A DNA stretch of 64,000 bases from Monilinia fructicola (lineage: Eukaryota > Ascomycota > Leotiomycetes > Helotiales > Sclerotiniaceae): NCBI GenBank assembly GCA_008692225.1, contig VICG01000012.1:1302001-1366000 (forward strand), read 5' to 3'. This document shows positions 34,139 to 46,793 of the stretch, in pieces. The translations under genes were made by a program, and so were the position numbers. The notes beneath the pieces were generated by a model. The model saw only the letters and a program-made list of their open reading frames with translations. It was not told the origin of the DNA and did no database searches. Each line of letters starts with the position of its first letter. The first letter of the stretch is position 1.

Positions 34139-35911
34139 ATGATGTTGTCAAGTAAGTTAGTATCAAGATATAATACGATTGCTCAACGAGCAAATCGACA
34201 CATCAATCATTCAACAACTTTCCAGAAGAGATGCAATGGAGGGATAAGCGGTTCTCGAGTTGCTGCTGCGAGTAGATCGCCAAGATCAAGGTCAGCAGCA
34301 TTGTTGTTATCACTTACAATATGCGCCGGAGGTCTATATGCATCAAATTATCCACCAGCTCTACATGCAGAAGAGATCCCTACACCAGCTGAGCTGCAAT
34401 TTGAAAAGAAGAGGAAGAACACTAGTACAAAGGAAGAGAATCGAGATCAAATCAGTTCACAACATTTACAAGTAAAGAGAAGTTGGGAGAACCCAGGCGT
34501 GTATGCATGGGGCTCAAATACGGGTCGAGTTGTTGCTCCGGATTCGGAAGAAACAAAATATTAAGACTCCAAGACGTATACCATATTTCGATGGAAAGAT
34601 CATTCGAGATATCAAATTGGATCGCAATTTTGCGGCAGCAATCACCGAGAACGGTGATTTGTTGCAATGGGGGATGGGGTATTCGCCGGATAGCAAGGGG
34701 CCATCACCAACGCTGAAAGGGAAAGATCTTGTTAAGATATCAATATCGCGAGACCGGATTATTGCACTTTCGTCAAACGGTACGGTATACTCAGTGGCTG
34801 CATCACAAGCAGACCAGATGTTAGAAACCAAAGCCACAGGAGAGTTCATGGATACCATTTTGGGGTAGTAAGTCTCCAATAGGCTATCGAACATTGACCC
34901 CGGAGAAATTGGTCTGGGGAGAAAAAGTCAATGACATAAGTAGCGGTCTCGAGCACTGTCTTCTCTTGACATCCAAAGGACGTCTCTTCTCAGCAGCATC
35001 CGGTTCTGAAGATTATCCTACCAAAGGCCAGCTCGGTGTTCCTGGTTTAACATGGACGTCACGCCCCCCTGGACGATACGACCAACCTCACTTAATCAGT
35101 ACACTTCAAGGATTTGAAATTGCCAAAATCGCCACTGGTGACTATCACTCTCTCGCAGTCGATACTCAGGGCCGAGTTTTCAGCTTTGGTGACAACTCCG
35201 CCGGCCAACTTGGCTTTGAATACAACTCAGAATCATCTATCATTGACGCCCCCTCCCTAGTCCCCATTGACCGACTTTACAAAGGTACAAACCTCCTTCC
35301 TCGCGTGACTAGTGTCTTTGCCGGCGGTGTGAATACATTCTTTACAGTCGACGCAACTCGTGTCGCGGGCCCAATCTGAGGAAACAACCCCTATAGATCT
35401 CGGCCGCATCACAGCTGATACCTGGGCCTGTGGACAAGGAATCTACGGTACCCTCGGGAACGGCCGCTGGACACATGTCCAAGGCATCCCCACCAAGCTG
35501 AAAGCACTGTCTGGCCTCTTTGAGTACGACGAAATCGCTCGTGCAGTAATTCCTATCCGCCTTTCGCGCCTTTCGATAGGTAGTACCCACGCCTCCGCTA
35601 TAATGAACAATGTCACGCATCTAAACGCTACATCATCATCCAGTTCCAATGATACGAATTGGGGCGCCGATGTTTTATGGTGGGGCGGAAACGAATTCTA
35701 TCAACTTGGAACGGGAAAGAGGAACAATGTGAGCCAGCCTGTTTATATACAACCCTTGGACCTTGCAGCCGAAAAGGAAAACGGGAGGAGGGAGGAACAT
35801 CGCTTCCAAATCACACCAAGGAAAACGATCAAGATTGGGGGAAGGAACGTGAGCGTAGAACAACGAATTGAGTGTGGGCGAGGTTGCACGGCCGTTTATT
35901 CAGGAGCTTGA
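34139..35911 (+). CDS. RCC1-repeat mitochondrial protein, FMP25-like, frame-broken
   Basis: RCC1-type beta-propeller protein resembling yeast Fmp25, an inner-membrane factor linked to complex III assembly. The start is basic (MMLSSKLVSRYNTIAQRANR), as in mitochondrial presequences. A membrane segment (SAALLLSLTICAGGLYA) and RCC1 units such as GVYAWGSNTGRV, GDLLQWGMG and GRVFSFGDNSAGQLG follow, ending near CGRGCTAVYSGA. Three +1 breaks split it. One is in AAAA at 34555-34558 (EET to NIKTPRRIPYF). One is near 34850-34866 (into FWGSKSPIGYRTLTPEK). One is in GGG at 35367-35369 (TRVA to QSEETTPIDLG). All the pieces join into one propeller of about 590 residues. Taking one base out of each run keeps the whole length in a single frame, which suggests sequence errors rather than decay. 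Confidence 0.8.
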
Positions 35912-37061
35912 TTCATCCACAGGATTAGTGAGCGCGTGCCGAAGGTCCTGGATTGTGAATGTATAAAAGCTCCACTGTATTGTCTACTGCATGTATTTTA
36001 GTTCAGCATTGAAATCGCGGGATAAGCGATATTGGAAAGGATCGGTCTTCGGTAGGGATGGGAACGGCAAGGGGAAACAACCCGAAAACCCAATCATTGT
36101 ATATTTAGTCTTAGGAGATACTCGACTCTTTACCACGGATAGGAAGGAATTTATGGTTCGAGGGCCTGCAAAAATTAACATACTGCCTACGTATACACTA
36201 CAGATTACACACTGGTGAGGTCTACGTAAATAATACACCAAACACGATGTACGAAATAACATACTACCTCGATACCCGGGTAGACCCCTCGATACCCGGG
36301 TAGACCATATTTCAAACTCACGTACCGTACAAAATGACAGTCAGCAGTTTTTCATTAGAAACCCTCTAGCTGGAATTTGAATTGGCTCCTAGTTGTTGAA
36401 TTTGGCACAACTGTTGGCATATAGAAGAATGAGGAGTGTTACCTCTTGAAATTTCGAATTTGGTTTGCCGTTTGGTAATATCATCCTGAACCTTGGTAGG
36501 TAATGATTGTTCAAACGCATGATTTGAACAGCTTTTTGAGTGCAATTCAAGCTTTCAATCTTTGGTCATCTTGGATAGACTGAGGTTTGAAGGATTACTT
36601 ATTGTTAGGGTAAGGTATCTTGAACTGCAGTACAAACTTATGGAAACAGGATCCTGATTTAGCACAGATTACAATCACTTTCAAAGGAGCAAATGATTTT
36701 ACCTTATCAAATTTGAAATCAAAGATCTATAATCTTACACATTTTAATACCATCTCCAATAGACTAAACGCTGTACGTACAGCCGTATAACCACCATAAG
36801 AACACGTATCGATCATGGACCATCTATTTAGTCATTACTGATCGCTTCCCTTTACGTCCCTATCATGCCCGTCCTTGATTAAATCTTGTCAACAAACGCC
36901 ATCCGTCCATGAAAATTAAAGTACTTGTACGCATAAAGCATAAAGAAGAAAAATGCTTGACTTGGTCCTCCCCTCCCAAGATTTGCACCAACCATCCTAT
37001 GATTATCCAGTCATGACTGTCTCGATTTGATCCCGACCTAAACACCATTGAACCAACTCTC
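35912..37061. other. Convergent intergenic region
   Basis: 3' regions of two convergent genes. Contains the short tandem duplication at 36267-36304; otherwise AT-rich with no gene visible. Confidence 0.5.
36267..36304. repeat. Tandem duplication of a TACCCGGGTA palindrome unit
   Basis: Two perfect copies of CCTCGATACCCGGGTAGAC side by side. Each carries the 10-base palindrome TACCCGGGTA. Confidence 0.85.
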
Positions 37062-39883
37062 TTATAAACCTGCCGCAACAGCACTGTTTGCATTTATTTG
37101 CGGCTGTGGAGATCCCATAGGACCTGTTGGAGCGGCATTTCTAGTTTGATTCTGGGCCCCTTGCTGCTGAGAAATTTGTGCACGCTGACGGTCAATTATA
37201 GTTTGCTGCTCACCTGAGGTCAGAAAAGTACTCATGTTGTTATAGGAGTTTTGGTGATGTTGCTGCGGTGGTAAAGCCTGTTGAGGCTGAGGAGGAGGCT
37301 GAGGAGATTGAGAAGAGCCATTAATGACAGGTGGCTGAGCTAGTTGTCCTTGCATGTGTCTAGTGGCATTTGGTGGTAGGATAGGAGGGGTGGGTGTTGA
37401 ATAGGAGGGGCGACCCTGAGGCTGAGAATGATGATTTGATTGGTTGTAGACTGGCTTTTGAGGAGAGCTCTGTCTACCAACATGTGCTCCATTTCTATAA
37501 GCTTGAGGATAAGCGGCGCCATTTTGAATTGGTTGTTGCTGGGCAGCATATGGTGGTTGACTTGGATACCGCACTGCTTGAGGGGTGGCCTGCGGGATGT
37601 TTTGGTAAGGTTGAGCTGGAGGGCGTGTATAAGAAGGAGCGGGTGTATTATGGTGATACGGTTGCTGTTGACCGTTTGTCTGGGTATATTGAGGTGCTGC
37701 TGGACCTGGAGTTCGGAACTGGTGCGGATAGGTAGACCCAGGATATGCAGCTGGACGATAAGATGGAGCAGATGGGGTACGCTGTGCGTACGAAAACGGG
37801 AACCGGCGCAGTGGCAGGAGGTCGTTGCAGATTACTTGGTGGGGGTCGGATTGGGGTTTGAGTGGCAGGGTAATGTTGTCCAGTAGGCGTTGGAGCTGGT
37901 CGCGAAGACGAGTACTGATTGCCATAAAGAGCGGCAGAAGAACTGCTTCTATGTAAAGAAGAGCTAGTAGTGGGGCGGGTGTTTGAAGCTGCGCTCATTG
38001 CCGCCACTTTTTGCACGGCTTGCTGCCTCATCTTCCTCCATGACACCTTTCTGATCGGTCAAAGGTACTTCAATCTTCGCGCTAATACTGAGTTCAGACA
38101 ATTGATCGGAATTCAACTTCGCTACAGCATATGGAGGTAACATGGCAACCATCAATGCCAGCTGCGATTTGAGGATCTCATAAGTCACCATCTCTGAATC
38201 ACCGGGCTTTGTGGGGGTTCCCATGAATGGAGTTTCCGGCGCGCCATACACACCAACAGGACGAGCAATAGCATTAAGAGACGAATGTCGATGCCTTTGG
38301 TATGAGTTGAGCGTCTCTAGCAGTTCTGAAATTCCCTGGAGTACCTCTTCAACATCCCTTTCTTCTGCAGTCTTCTCCAGATTTGAATCGGTAGACATCA
38401 AGTTGGGATCGATTGTAGCATCGGGATTTTCCCTAACTGCTTGCTCCAGCTCCTCCATTTCCACATCGTTGAAAGCTAAGCTGTTTGTGCTTGGTTCCGT
38501 GGGAAAGTCATTGCGAAGCCCCTCGGCCTTTTCAACCATTTCCCCCCATTGCTTTTCACCGACACGTTGCCACCAGATTTTATTCAAGACGTTTTCCGGA
38601 GCGATAGCTTTAGAATCATCCTTAGTTGGCGCAAACCCTGAATATGCACTCCGAAACAAAGCATCTAACTTGGCAGCATCGATTTCGTTTGAGTCACCTT
38701 CTGCTTCGGCATTTTCATCAGAGCCTGCGATCCTCGTGCGTTTTCTTTCTGGGCTGAGCGATGCGGAATTGCTATAATCAAGCCACTGCCCAGTAGTTAT
38801 TGGTTGTTTGGAATAGCAAGCGCTTCGTGAATCGGGAACTAAGGGTTGCTGCCATCCTTCAATGGACGACGGCAATGGGCTCTTGTAGGTTTTAGGGGGT
38901 TTCAAGGGGTGGATGTTCGGGGGCGTTGGAAACAGTTCTCCTAGAGTCTGCGGGCGTTTTTTATCATCAACAAAGCTTGTGGGCTGCATGGGAACGATTT
39001 GGGTTGTCGTGATACCATTTGGCAGGCTGGCTTCGCGAAGAGGCTGGTGTATTGATTCCCCGTCAAACTTTGTTGGAATTTGTAAGCTGGAGAATAGTTG
39101 TTTCGGTTGTGGTGCATTGCCGTAGAGTGTAAGAACCACTTTGCTATCTTCAGACTTAGCAGTGACTGGCGCATTAGCAATGGTTCCAAAATTCCTGTTG
39201 GTCAAGTAATTGTCAGAATTGGTTGATTGGTTACTATTCGCGTTTGCTTGTAGTTCTGTAGCAGCCTTCTCTCTGCGCACAAGCTCATGAGCTTTTTTCT
39301 TGAAGGCCAAAATCTTGACAGAGAGCTCAGATTGTCCAGCTGCAACAGGTATGTACTGATTGCGATTCGCGCCATTGGATAACTGTAGTCTCTCTATAAT
39401 ATCGGACGCCGCAGTATCAATATCTTTGAGAACCTCATCAATAGAGAGATATCTATTTTCTGAAGCGCGTGAAATAATAGTTGGTGAATCAGTCACGCCA
39501 TCAGACTTCTGTCGTTTGACTTGATGTTCGGAGGATGAAGTCTGTTCAGGAAGAGGTCTCGTCAAGATGGAAGGTGAGGGGTCATGACTAGGGAATTCCA
39601 GATCAGTACCAGGTTTGAGTTAGATTGATGCTATATAAGGAGTTGTCGTATGGAAAGTATAAGAAAGTTTATGCAGATGTCGAACTCACCCTTTGAGCAC
39701 ATCGATCAAATCTCGAACAAGTTCCTGGCCACCAGTGATGGACTGTTCTTTTGTAATTGCGATTTTGGATTCATTATCGATACCGATACCATTAATGCTA
39801 TCGTCGCGTTTTCGTTTCGCGGATAGTGTAATGTCTAAATGCGGTTGAGTGGGGGGACTGAGAATCCCGTTGGTCGAGGCCAT
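37062..39883 (-). CDS. Pro/Gln-rich nuclear-type protein, unrecognised, frame-broken
   Basis: I do not recognise a named domain. Exon 1 (39690-39883) starts MASTNGILSPP and includes the basic stretch SAKRKRDD. A GT-AG intron leads to an exon from 39587, giving LKGHDPSPSILTRPLPEQ. The middle has acidic and helical blocks (VEEVLQGISELLETLNSYQRHRH; LPPYAVAKLNSDQLSELSISAKIEV). The C-terminal 270 residues are low-complexity Pro/Gln/Ser/Tyr, ending AVAAGL at 37062. Two +1 breaks occur: near 38010-38030 (EEDEAA to QAVQKVAAMSAAS) and in GGG at 37798-37800 (ATAPVP to FSYAQRTPSAP). The composition resembles fungal transcription or chromatin co-factors, but that is inference. Corrected length is about 910 residues. 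Confidence 0.75.
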
Positions 39884-41011
39884 CACGAAGTCTCGCGGTC
39901 GGTTCAAAGTTTTTTGGATTTCCTTTTTCGCGTCGCGATCGCAAATGGGATGTGTGTGTTACCGATGAAGGGGATGCCTTTTTTGGGTAAGGTAAGAAGC
40001 AGTTGAACAAGTTCTTAGTTCTTTGGGGGGGGGGGGGAGGGAAGGAAAACCAAAAATTCAGCCCAGCAAAGTCATTGAATTCTTCTTCATTCAAGAGTAA
40101 CTTGGGAATATAATTCGAACGCGCAAAAGTATGGATTCGTAACAGGGATGAAATGGCAACGTGTGTTTCTGCTTGTTGGTCTTCTTCTTGAAAGGAAGTA
40201 CTGTTGGTAAAATTGATATTGTGAGAAACTGTGCCGATGTTATTATTTATTGTCTCTCAATCATCAATATTTGGTTGCAAGGCTCCCGAAAGGATGAAGC
40301 AAAGACAACCTGGAAAGCAAAGACCAAAGGCACGGACATGACAAATTAAGCGCAAAAAACGATGGAAAATATCAGGCTATCAGGCATCGAGGCTTCCCTT
40401 TTATCGAACGAACTAAGCCCAAAGTGGCTGGTGTCTCCCGTCCAAGGTTGCTTGTCATGTGAAATGCTGATTAGTCATCATTGAATATAATTTTTGGTGA
40501 ATTCATGAAGTGGAAAGGAAATCAATCCATACATACCCAGTTCATCCATAACGTTTACATATACATTTCCTTCACTTATGATGCCACGACGGTTTTTGTG
40601 ATTTCTTTCGTTTCTAGGTATCATATACCTCCAGGGCTCGTTATCATTGTATTTGGAATTGGCGGATTTCTTTCCTTGCTTCCAGTGAGGGAAACACGTT
40701 TTGTATATCTCAACCCAAACATTCATCTCGAAGACACTACCAATTGCACGTACACCAACTTACCTATAATGCAACTTTGAATTTGCATCTTGATTATTTT
40801 AGCATTCGCCTGGACAGAGCTTTTTTACAGTACAACATGAACGGATGCAATCGTGCCTCTATCCTTCGAAATTTGGCAATGCCTACTCATGGCGTCTTGC
40901 TAGGTTTTCATCCATTACCTCAATATTCGGAGTAAGCATAGATTTAATACTCCGAAATTATGTAGGAATTTGATGGATCCTAACGCACTCTGCAAATAGC
41001 TCCCCATTGAG
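39884..41011. other. Divergent intergenic region with poly-G tract
   Basis: Separates two divergently transcribed genes. A run of 13 G lies at 40025-40037. Several short open frames have no support. Confidence 0.5.
40025..40037 (+). repeat. G13 homopolymer
   Basis: Uninterrupted run of 13 G followed by AGGG. It is likely length-variable and error-prone in sequencing. Confidence 0.9.
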
Positions 41012-43847
41012 ATGAGGCATTTTCGAGCAAGCCAAACCCACCTGCTTTTACTTAGACATAGTTCAACTACCTCTAATTTGGACGAGCATGATGAAGACAA
41101 GACTTTGCACAGGTCTTTCAATCAAGTTGAACATCCGAATAGCGAAAGGTCAATTGGACTGACCCATAAAGCACAATCTGAGTCGAGGAATGATGTGTTC
41201 AAATATTCGTCAACAAATTTGCGGCCCGGAAAGAAGAGGTGGAAGAGCAACAGACGTAAAAAAGCACTACGACCTTCAAGCCTTGAGGTTCTGGGGAGAT
41301 GGTTAGATTTGCAAGATGATAATACACGGGAAGCATATTGGCAAGAGTTAAGGTTCAAGGATTCCAAAGTCTTAGAATCAGCATTGCCAACGATTCTATT
41401 GCAGCATATTAGAGTATGTCCATCAAATTTTATAGGTCGACACCACTAACCTTGAGGTAATGTAGCGTTGTCCTCTGACTATGGATATGACCCTTGGATT
41501 GAAGAAACGAGGCTTCAGTATGGATGATCTCGTTGTATGGGCTTGGATCATCCAAGGGGGGCATGTGGATGAAAAGGCACAGCGATTCCTTTCTTCTCCT
41601 TCACGGAAGCCGACATTTTTATTGTTGGAAATTCTCCGCCATGATATTCAGCACGTGGAAACTCTTAGATCGCTCCTGGTTTATACTTGGACCAAGATTT
41701 TCTCTCGGTAAATCCTCCGCGCGAGGGTGGCTCATGGCCAGGAATCTCCGAGTCTTTTCTTGAGGAGGAGACGGATGATGTACTGTCACTTTCTTCCCTT
41801 GACATGGAAGGAACTACATTTCAAGTGCTCATCTATCGCCTCCTTTATCAAGCCCGGCGCTTACTCCCCTCTGCAGTCTATCCTATATCTCAAATGGTTC
41901 CTTCATATTTCTTTCATCATCTGAATCGTGGGTCTGCATCGGATTTTCTAGAGCCGCGCGCACATAGTCGAGGCTCTAAATTGCTTAATAAATTACTTCA
42001 TGTTCTTTCTCGGCCATCCCGCCTAGAACCTCTGAAATCCATGATCTATAATTGGCACGCTCAGAGAGTTCTCTTGAGTTTAGCCAATCGCACTAAGCCA
42101 CCCTTGATTATTGATCGACTTGGTTATCATTCTGTGCAAGCTGTACTACTTGCCTCTCAGAAAACCGAAGGAGAATCGAGACTGGCTGAACTTCAGGCAA
42201 GAGATTGGCCTCCTTGGAGAGTCGACCAAGATGGTATGGATGCCCAGAGATCTTCAGATGAAGATGTAAGTAGTAGGGTTGTTTTTGCAATAAGACAAAT
42301 GAAAACAAGCTGGGTACAATTCAAGCATTCACACAAATGCTTTTGGTGTTCTTGGGGGGCAGGAAGATGATGGAACACCAACAATTCATACTAGGACGAT
42401 GTCTAAAGCTCATATTCGAAAATTGCGTTCTTTAGTGAGATTGAGTCCTCTAAATCCTCGGATTTGGAGTGCAAGAATCAAAGCAACCCGTGATGTTCAA
42501 GAAGCCTGGAGCGCTTTCAGGAATTATCGCCGTGAAGGTGGTACACCCACACATCATCGATTTATCTTGCGATGATGGAGAAAATCGAAGCAGAAGATCA
42601 AAGAAGTGGCCGCACGCGAATGATAAATGTTTCACCTGGTGAGGGTACAGAAGTTCTTCCCGCCATACAGCGACAATTTCAGCGACTTTTACAAGGAGGA
42701 GCTTCGGCCACCACCAACTATTGATTCTTTGTATGAAATCATGATATCATCTGGCGTACGGCCAGAAAGTGACTGCCTGCGTTTCCTTGTTAGTCATGCT
42801 AGGGGAATACCTGATGGTCTAAAATATCTTCATCAAAGTGCACAGCGCGATAGTTTTTTGAAGTATCTGATTTGGCCAAGACCCTAACCCGCCAGAAAAA
42901 TTTACAGCGGCAGAGACTCGCATTATTCATGCCTTCATTCTTTTACTTTGCAGGTGTGCGGATAAAGTTATACCACGCGCTCCTTCAAACCTAGACTTTT
43001 CGAAGTTCGTAGATTTGAAAGGGCTGCACGAAACAAACTTAGACATCATCAACAATATGAAACGCAGATGCGGTAATGCCACAAACGTTACCCAGGTCTA
43101 AAAAGTCTGGCATTAATCCTTTGTCCCACACATTGGAGCTCATAAGGACTAGTCAGACGAAGTATAGACCAACGTGGTATGCGGTCTTTGATGTACTTGC
43201 TCGACCTGGTATAATCATTGACCCTAATATAGTTGGTGACCCTCAAGACGATATTAATTCCTGGAGAATATCTGTTGCCACTCTGCAAGATTTCTATGAT
43301 GCTGGGCTTGAGCTTGATCCTAAAGGCTTTCAGTTGATTTGCCGATGTTTAGAAAAGGCAATTCTCGCATCGCTCCAGTTGCACGAAAGTCACTGCTCGT
43401 GACGGAGTTCACCTTGTGAAGGAAGAATTCGCAAAACTATCTTCAGCAAGTACGAATTGCCGTGAACTTTCAGAGCTCTCCCACCATCTAAATGGTGCTA
43501 TTTTGCATGCCTACATTCGTGTTCTAGGACTAGCAGAAGATTTGGATGGCATGAAGGCCGTAGTAGAGTGGATGGTGCTTCATCATAAGAATCTAATTAC
43601 GCAGGCTCAGTGGAGCCGCAACGGACACGAGCTCTTGAAACGAGCTCTTACAGCCATCAAGGTTTTCTGTAATGGAACATCTTATGAAGATCAAGCTCGA
43701 GAATTAGTGGAAAGTGTCGAAGGTTGGACATGGCCAAACGATGAAGATACTAGAGTTTACATTGAAGGAGGTGCCCTTGTAGAACCTAGTGTGAGTTCTT
43801 CAGTGATCGGTGAATCTGCTGAACAGGACCTAACTCTAGATTTTTAA
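41012..43847 (+). CDS. Mitochondrial-type helical (PPR-like) protein, six frame breaks
   Basis: Not firmly recognised. The N-terminus MRHFRASQTHLLLLRHSSTT is basic and hydroxylated, like a mitochondrial presequence. The body is helix-rich with repeated LLxxL patterns, reminiscent of fungal mitochondrial RNA-processing or ATPase-expression proteins. Exons begin 41012-41413 and 41466 to 42265; a third starts at 42363. Both introns are GT-AG and phase 0. Beyond that the frame changes six times: -1 near 41689, -1 near 42569, +1 at CCC 42659-42661, +1 at CCC 42882-42884, +1 near 43070-43100 and +1 near 43385. Protein-like sequence continues in the new frame each time, for example PNPPEKFTAAETRIIHAFI and RDGVHLVKEEFAKLS. 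Total length would be about 895 residues. This is either an error-rich stretch of assembly or a decaying gene; the continued coding quality favours the former. Confidence 0.65.
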
Positions 43848-45380
43848 TTTCTGATGCCCGGACAAGACGTCATGTAAATCTAAATGACTGTTTCACAAAG
43901 AACCGACTGTATATAAAGACTCGAGCTAGAGCTAGGAGATGTACAATACAAAAAGTAAAGATTCTATCGATTTAAAGATAGCCGAGGAAGATATATAGCC
44001 ACAGATTCTCCGAGTTTACAATTTTGATGTCCTTGATGTATATCACTAATATGTAACAGCCACCACGGTTCTTGATCTAAGAGACCAACCTTGAAGATCA
44101 AGCTTGCTCCCACTCACCCTCGGTAGTATACCACATAATCTAGTGTGAAATTATAACCCAGATCCCGCATCCAAAAACATACAAAGGCAAAAAAAAAAGA
44201 TAAGCACTAGAGAAACAACATTCCGAGAGCATTATGTGATGGAAATGAGAACTTGCGAGTGAGATGGAGAGGTTGTTGGTTTATTGTGATGAGTTGGTTT
44301 GGTTTGGGGTGTTTTTTCTTAATGGGTTGTGGTTTTTTTTTTTTTTTTTTTTTTTTTTGTGAGTAATTGGGTATTTTTCATATTTTTTACTTTTTATCTT
44401 TTATTTTTCATAGTTTTTTTTTTCATTTTTTTCATTTTTTTCATATTTTTTTGGGTAAACTCGTCGTGTTTGTTTTTTTTTGTTCTTTTGATGTGGGGAT
44501 TGTACTTGGGCGATTGGTTGGGGGAGTGTGTGGATGGGTTTGGGAATGGGTATACGCCTAGAAGGGTGGTGGAGATGCTACTTGTGCGATCGAGATTGCG
44601 ATTTATTAGATTGGGGTTGTTTCGTTGTTGCTGTTTTGGGTGGTGATGGGTTTGTATGGTGATGCGTGCATGGGGTTGGATGGCTTGGAAGTTGCAGTAG
44701 CATCAGATGTGTAGGAAATGCAGGTACGGATTGATCGGCGATATTTGGGATCATGAAACACGGGAGAGGAAAAGGGGAGGCGATGTGTTATTTGGTGTGG
44801 TCACTGTGGTGGTGTGGAAATGAAGATGGGGAGGACTGGGTGTTGGGTCTAGATGTTGGGTGGTGTTGGATGGCTTTGCTCTAAGGGGGGAGGTTTCCGA
44901 GGGAGTTTGTGGGAGGAGAGCGGCATTGCGGAGGCTTGAGGTGAGGATATGGCCTTTGAGATTCTTTTTGTTTGTGACTCTGGATGTGGCTGTATAGTTC
45001 TTGAGTGATATAGTATGAATTTGATTGATAGCAAGTAAGCAAAATAGATATAACAATATGTTTTATTACCATTACTAGACTCACAATCGTAACTCCCTCA
45101 CACCACCTCTCGACATACAAGATGACAGAGCTATACTATACAGATACGTAACATACATTAAAATGTAAAATACTATGCTAAATACATGTCAAATCCGCCA
45201 CTGAATGTCTTGAATATTCTTCCGACCATCTCATGTACAGAATTCTCTCCATCAACCATCCACTCTCCTCTTCATCTATATCAATTCTCATTTATCGAAT
45301 TGCATTTTCACCTTCTATCCTCCGACTTCTGATGACCTCTGATCTCCCCATGGAAAGAATTCCCCCTTTCCCCACCCCTC
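43848..45380. other. Convergent intergenic region with poly-T
   Basis: Between two convergent genes. Contains a long T run at 44333-44358 and further TTTTTCAT repeats to about 44455. No supportable gene; open frames here are low-complexity. Confidence 0.55.
44333..44358. repeat. Poly-T tract
   Basis: Uninterrupted run of about 26 T, with a T-rich imperfect repeat (TTTTTTCAT) following to about 44455. Confidence 0.95.
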
Positions 45381-46793
45381 TCACGAAGTAAACATCCCTA
45401 ACTGCTTCTGCACATTCATGACCCTCCTCCACCTCTCCATCACCCCAAGCACACTCATCACGCCCATCAACTCAAACTCATCTCCCAACCCCGCACTCCC
45501 ACTCTCCAACTCCAACCACCTCATCATCCCCAAAACCTTCCCTCGCTCCTTCCTCGACTTCTTTTTCCGGTCCTTGTCAGCCCAATCCTCGTTTCCTACT
45601 CCTACATAGACGGCGATTGTCTCGCCGGTCGAACAGCGCATGAGCTTCATCTTCACGCCGCCCTTTTTAGACGTCATTTCCTCCGGAATGGAGGAGCCGC
45701 CTACATGCGGGGCCGAGGAGGATGATGAGGATACCTGGCGCCATTCGAATTTTTCTTTCACGAAAGTTCGTGGTAAGGTGTGGTAGAAGGCGTAGCGCTC
45801 GGCGGTGAATATTCCACCCGTTGGGACTAGTTTTTCGGTTTTGTAGCCTTGAGATCGAACACCAAATGTGAGAGAATCTCCGGGGGATGTAGGAAGGTTG
45901 TAGGTTGTTGGGGGTGGCACGATGGATTTGGACGGGAGGGACGAGGAAGAGGGAGGTGTGAGGGGAGAGAGGGGCCGTGTTGGTGGAGGGAGTGTGGTGA
46001 TGTCTGTTATGAGGGTGACGGTGTTGAAGCTTGCAAAGGCTAGAAGGGGAGAAGTTGGTGAGGCGGTGGAATGAAGCGCTATATCTGGTTTATTGGAGTT
46101 ACTTGGGGGTGGGAAAGCCGGAACGCTCTGAGATGTGGATTGGTGGATTGTTATGTAGAATAGTGGTGGTGGTGACGGGAGGGGTTTTTGATTATCAGTC
46201 GCCTGCGCTGGTGCTGGTGCTGACGGTGAGAGAAGTATATCGTATATCGAATTCCTCATAAAGGTTAATTCTCGAGGAAATCTGATTCCAGAATTGGAAG
46301 GATTGATTGGAGTATGAGATGGTATATTTGATGCATGATTGGGAGAAGTGGTAGTATTAAATCTTGACGTTATCGCTGATATTGGAGTTTGTGAGAAAGC
46401 AGATGCAGTGGGTGGTTGTACAACTGCTTCCGGGGCATCTGATGGTCTTTCAACAGCCTCTGGGGCATCCGAAGGTTTTATAACCGCTTCCGGAGCATCT
46501 GAATAGGTATAATCGCGAGGAGTATTTATCACCTCGGGCGCATCATCGTAATGTGGTGTATGGCTCACAACTTCTGGTGCGTCGGAATAATGGAACTTGG
46601 GAGTGAGTTCTTCGAGCGTCTCATGATAGTAGGATACAGTAGGACTGATGGATCCTACAGATTCATAGATGGATTCGGGGGATTCAAAGCGATGATATGG
46701 AGGAGGAGTTTCGGATGTGGGGTAAAACCCCTCGTCGAAGCCTAGGACTTCTTTCCACTTAGATACCGATCTTGTCCGTCTCACAGACATCAT
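45381..46793 (-). CDS. Uncharacterised protein with DAPEV/DAPEA repeats
   Basis: Single-exon frame of 470 residues if started at MMSVRRTRSVSKWKEVLGF (46793). The frame stays open upstream to 47072, but that part encodes an unlikely hydrophobic stretch. The N-terminal third carries at least five short repeats built on DAPEV or DAPEAV (residues about 75-140), preceded by Tyr/Pro-rich sequence. A Ser/Pro-rich linker follows. The C-terminal 150 residues are compact and look folded: YKTEKLVPTGGIFTAERYAFYH, then MKLMRCSTGETIAVYVG and MMRWLELESGSAGLGDEFE. I know similar DAPEVV-bearing uncharacterised proteins from ascomycetes but cannot name a function. No frame breaks are seen. Confidence 0.72.
   Translation of the reverse strand: MMSVRRTRSVSKWKEVLGFDEGFYPTSETPPPYHRFESPESIYESVGSISPTVSYYHETLEELTPKFHYSDAPEVVSHTPHYDDAPEVINTPRDYTYSDAPEAVIKPSDAPEAVERPSDAPEAVVQPPTASAFSQTPISAITSRFNTTTSPNHASNIPSHTPINPSNSGIRFPRELTFMRNSIYDILLSPSAPAPAQATDNQKPLPSPPPLFYITIHQSTSQSVPAFPPPSNSNKPDIALHSTASPTSPLLAFASFNTVTLITDITTLPPPTRPLSPLTPPSSSSLPSKSIVPPPTTYNLPTSPGDSLTFGVRSQGYKTEKLVPTGGIFTAERYAFYHTLPRTFVKEKFEWRQVSSSSSSAPHVGGSSIPEEMTSKKGGVKMKLMRCSTGETIAVYVGVGNEDWADKDRKKKSRKERGKVLGMMRWLELESGSAGLGDEFELMGVMSVLGVMERWRRVMNVQKQLGMFTS

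Noticed and set aside
41714..41760. Possible intron starting GTAAAT in the 41 kb gene
   Set aside because: The downstream sequence NPPREGGSWPGISESF reads as coding in the next frame; a single-base loss near 41689 is simpler.
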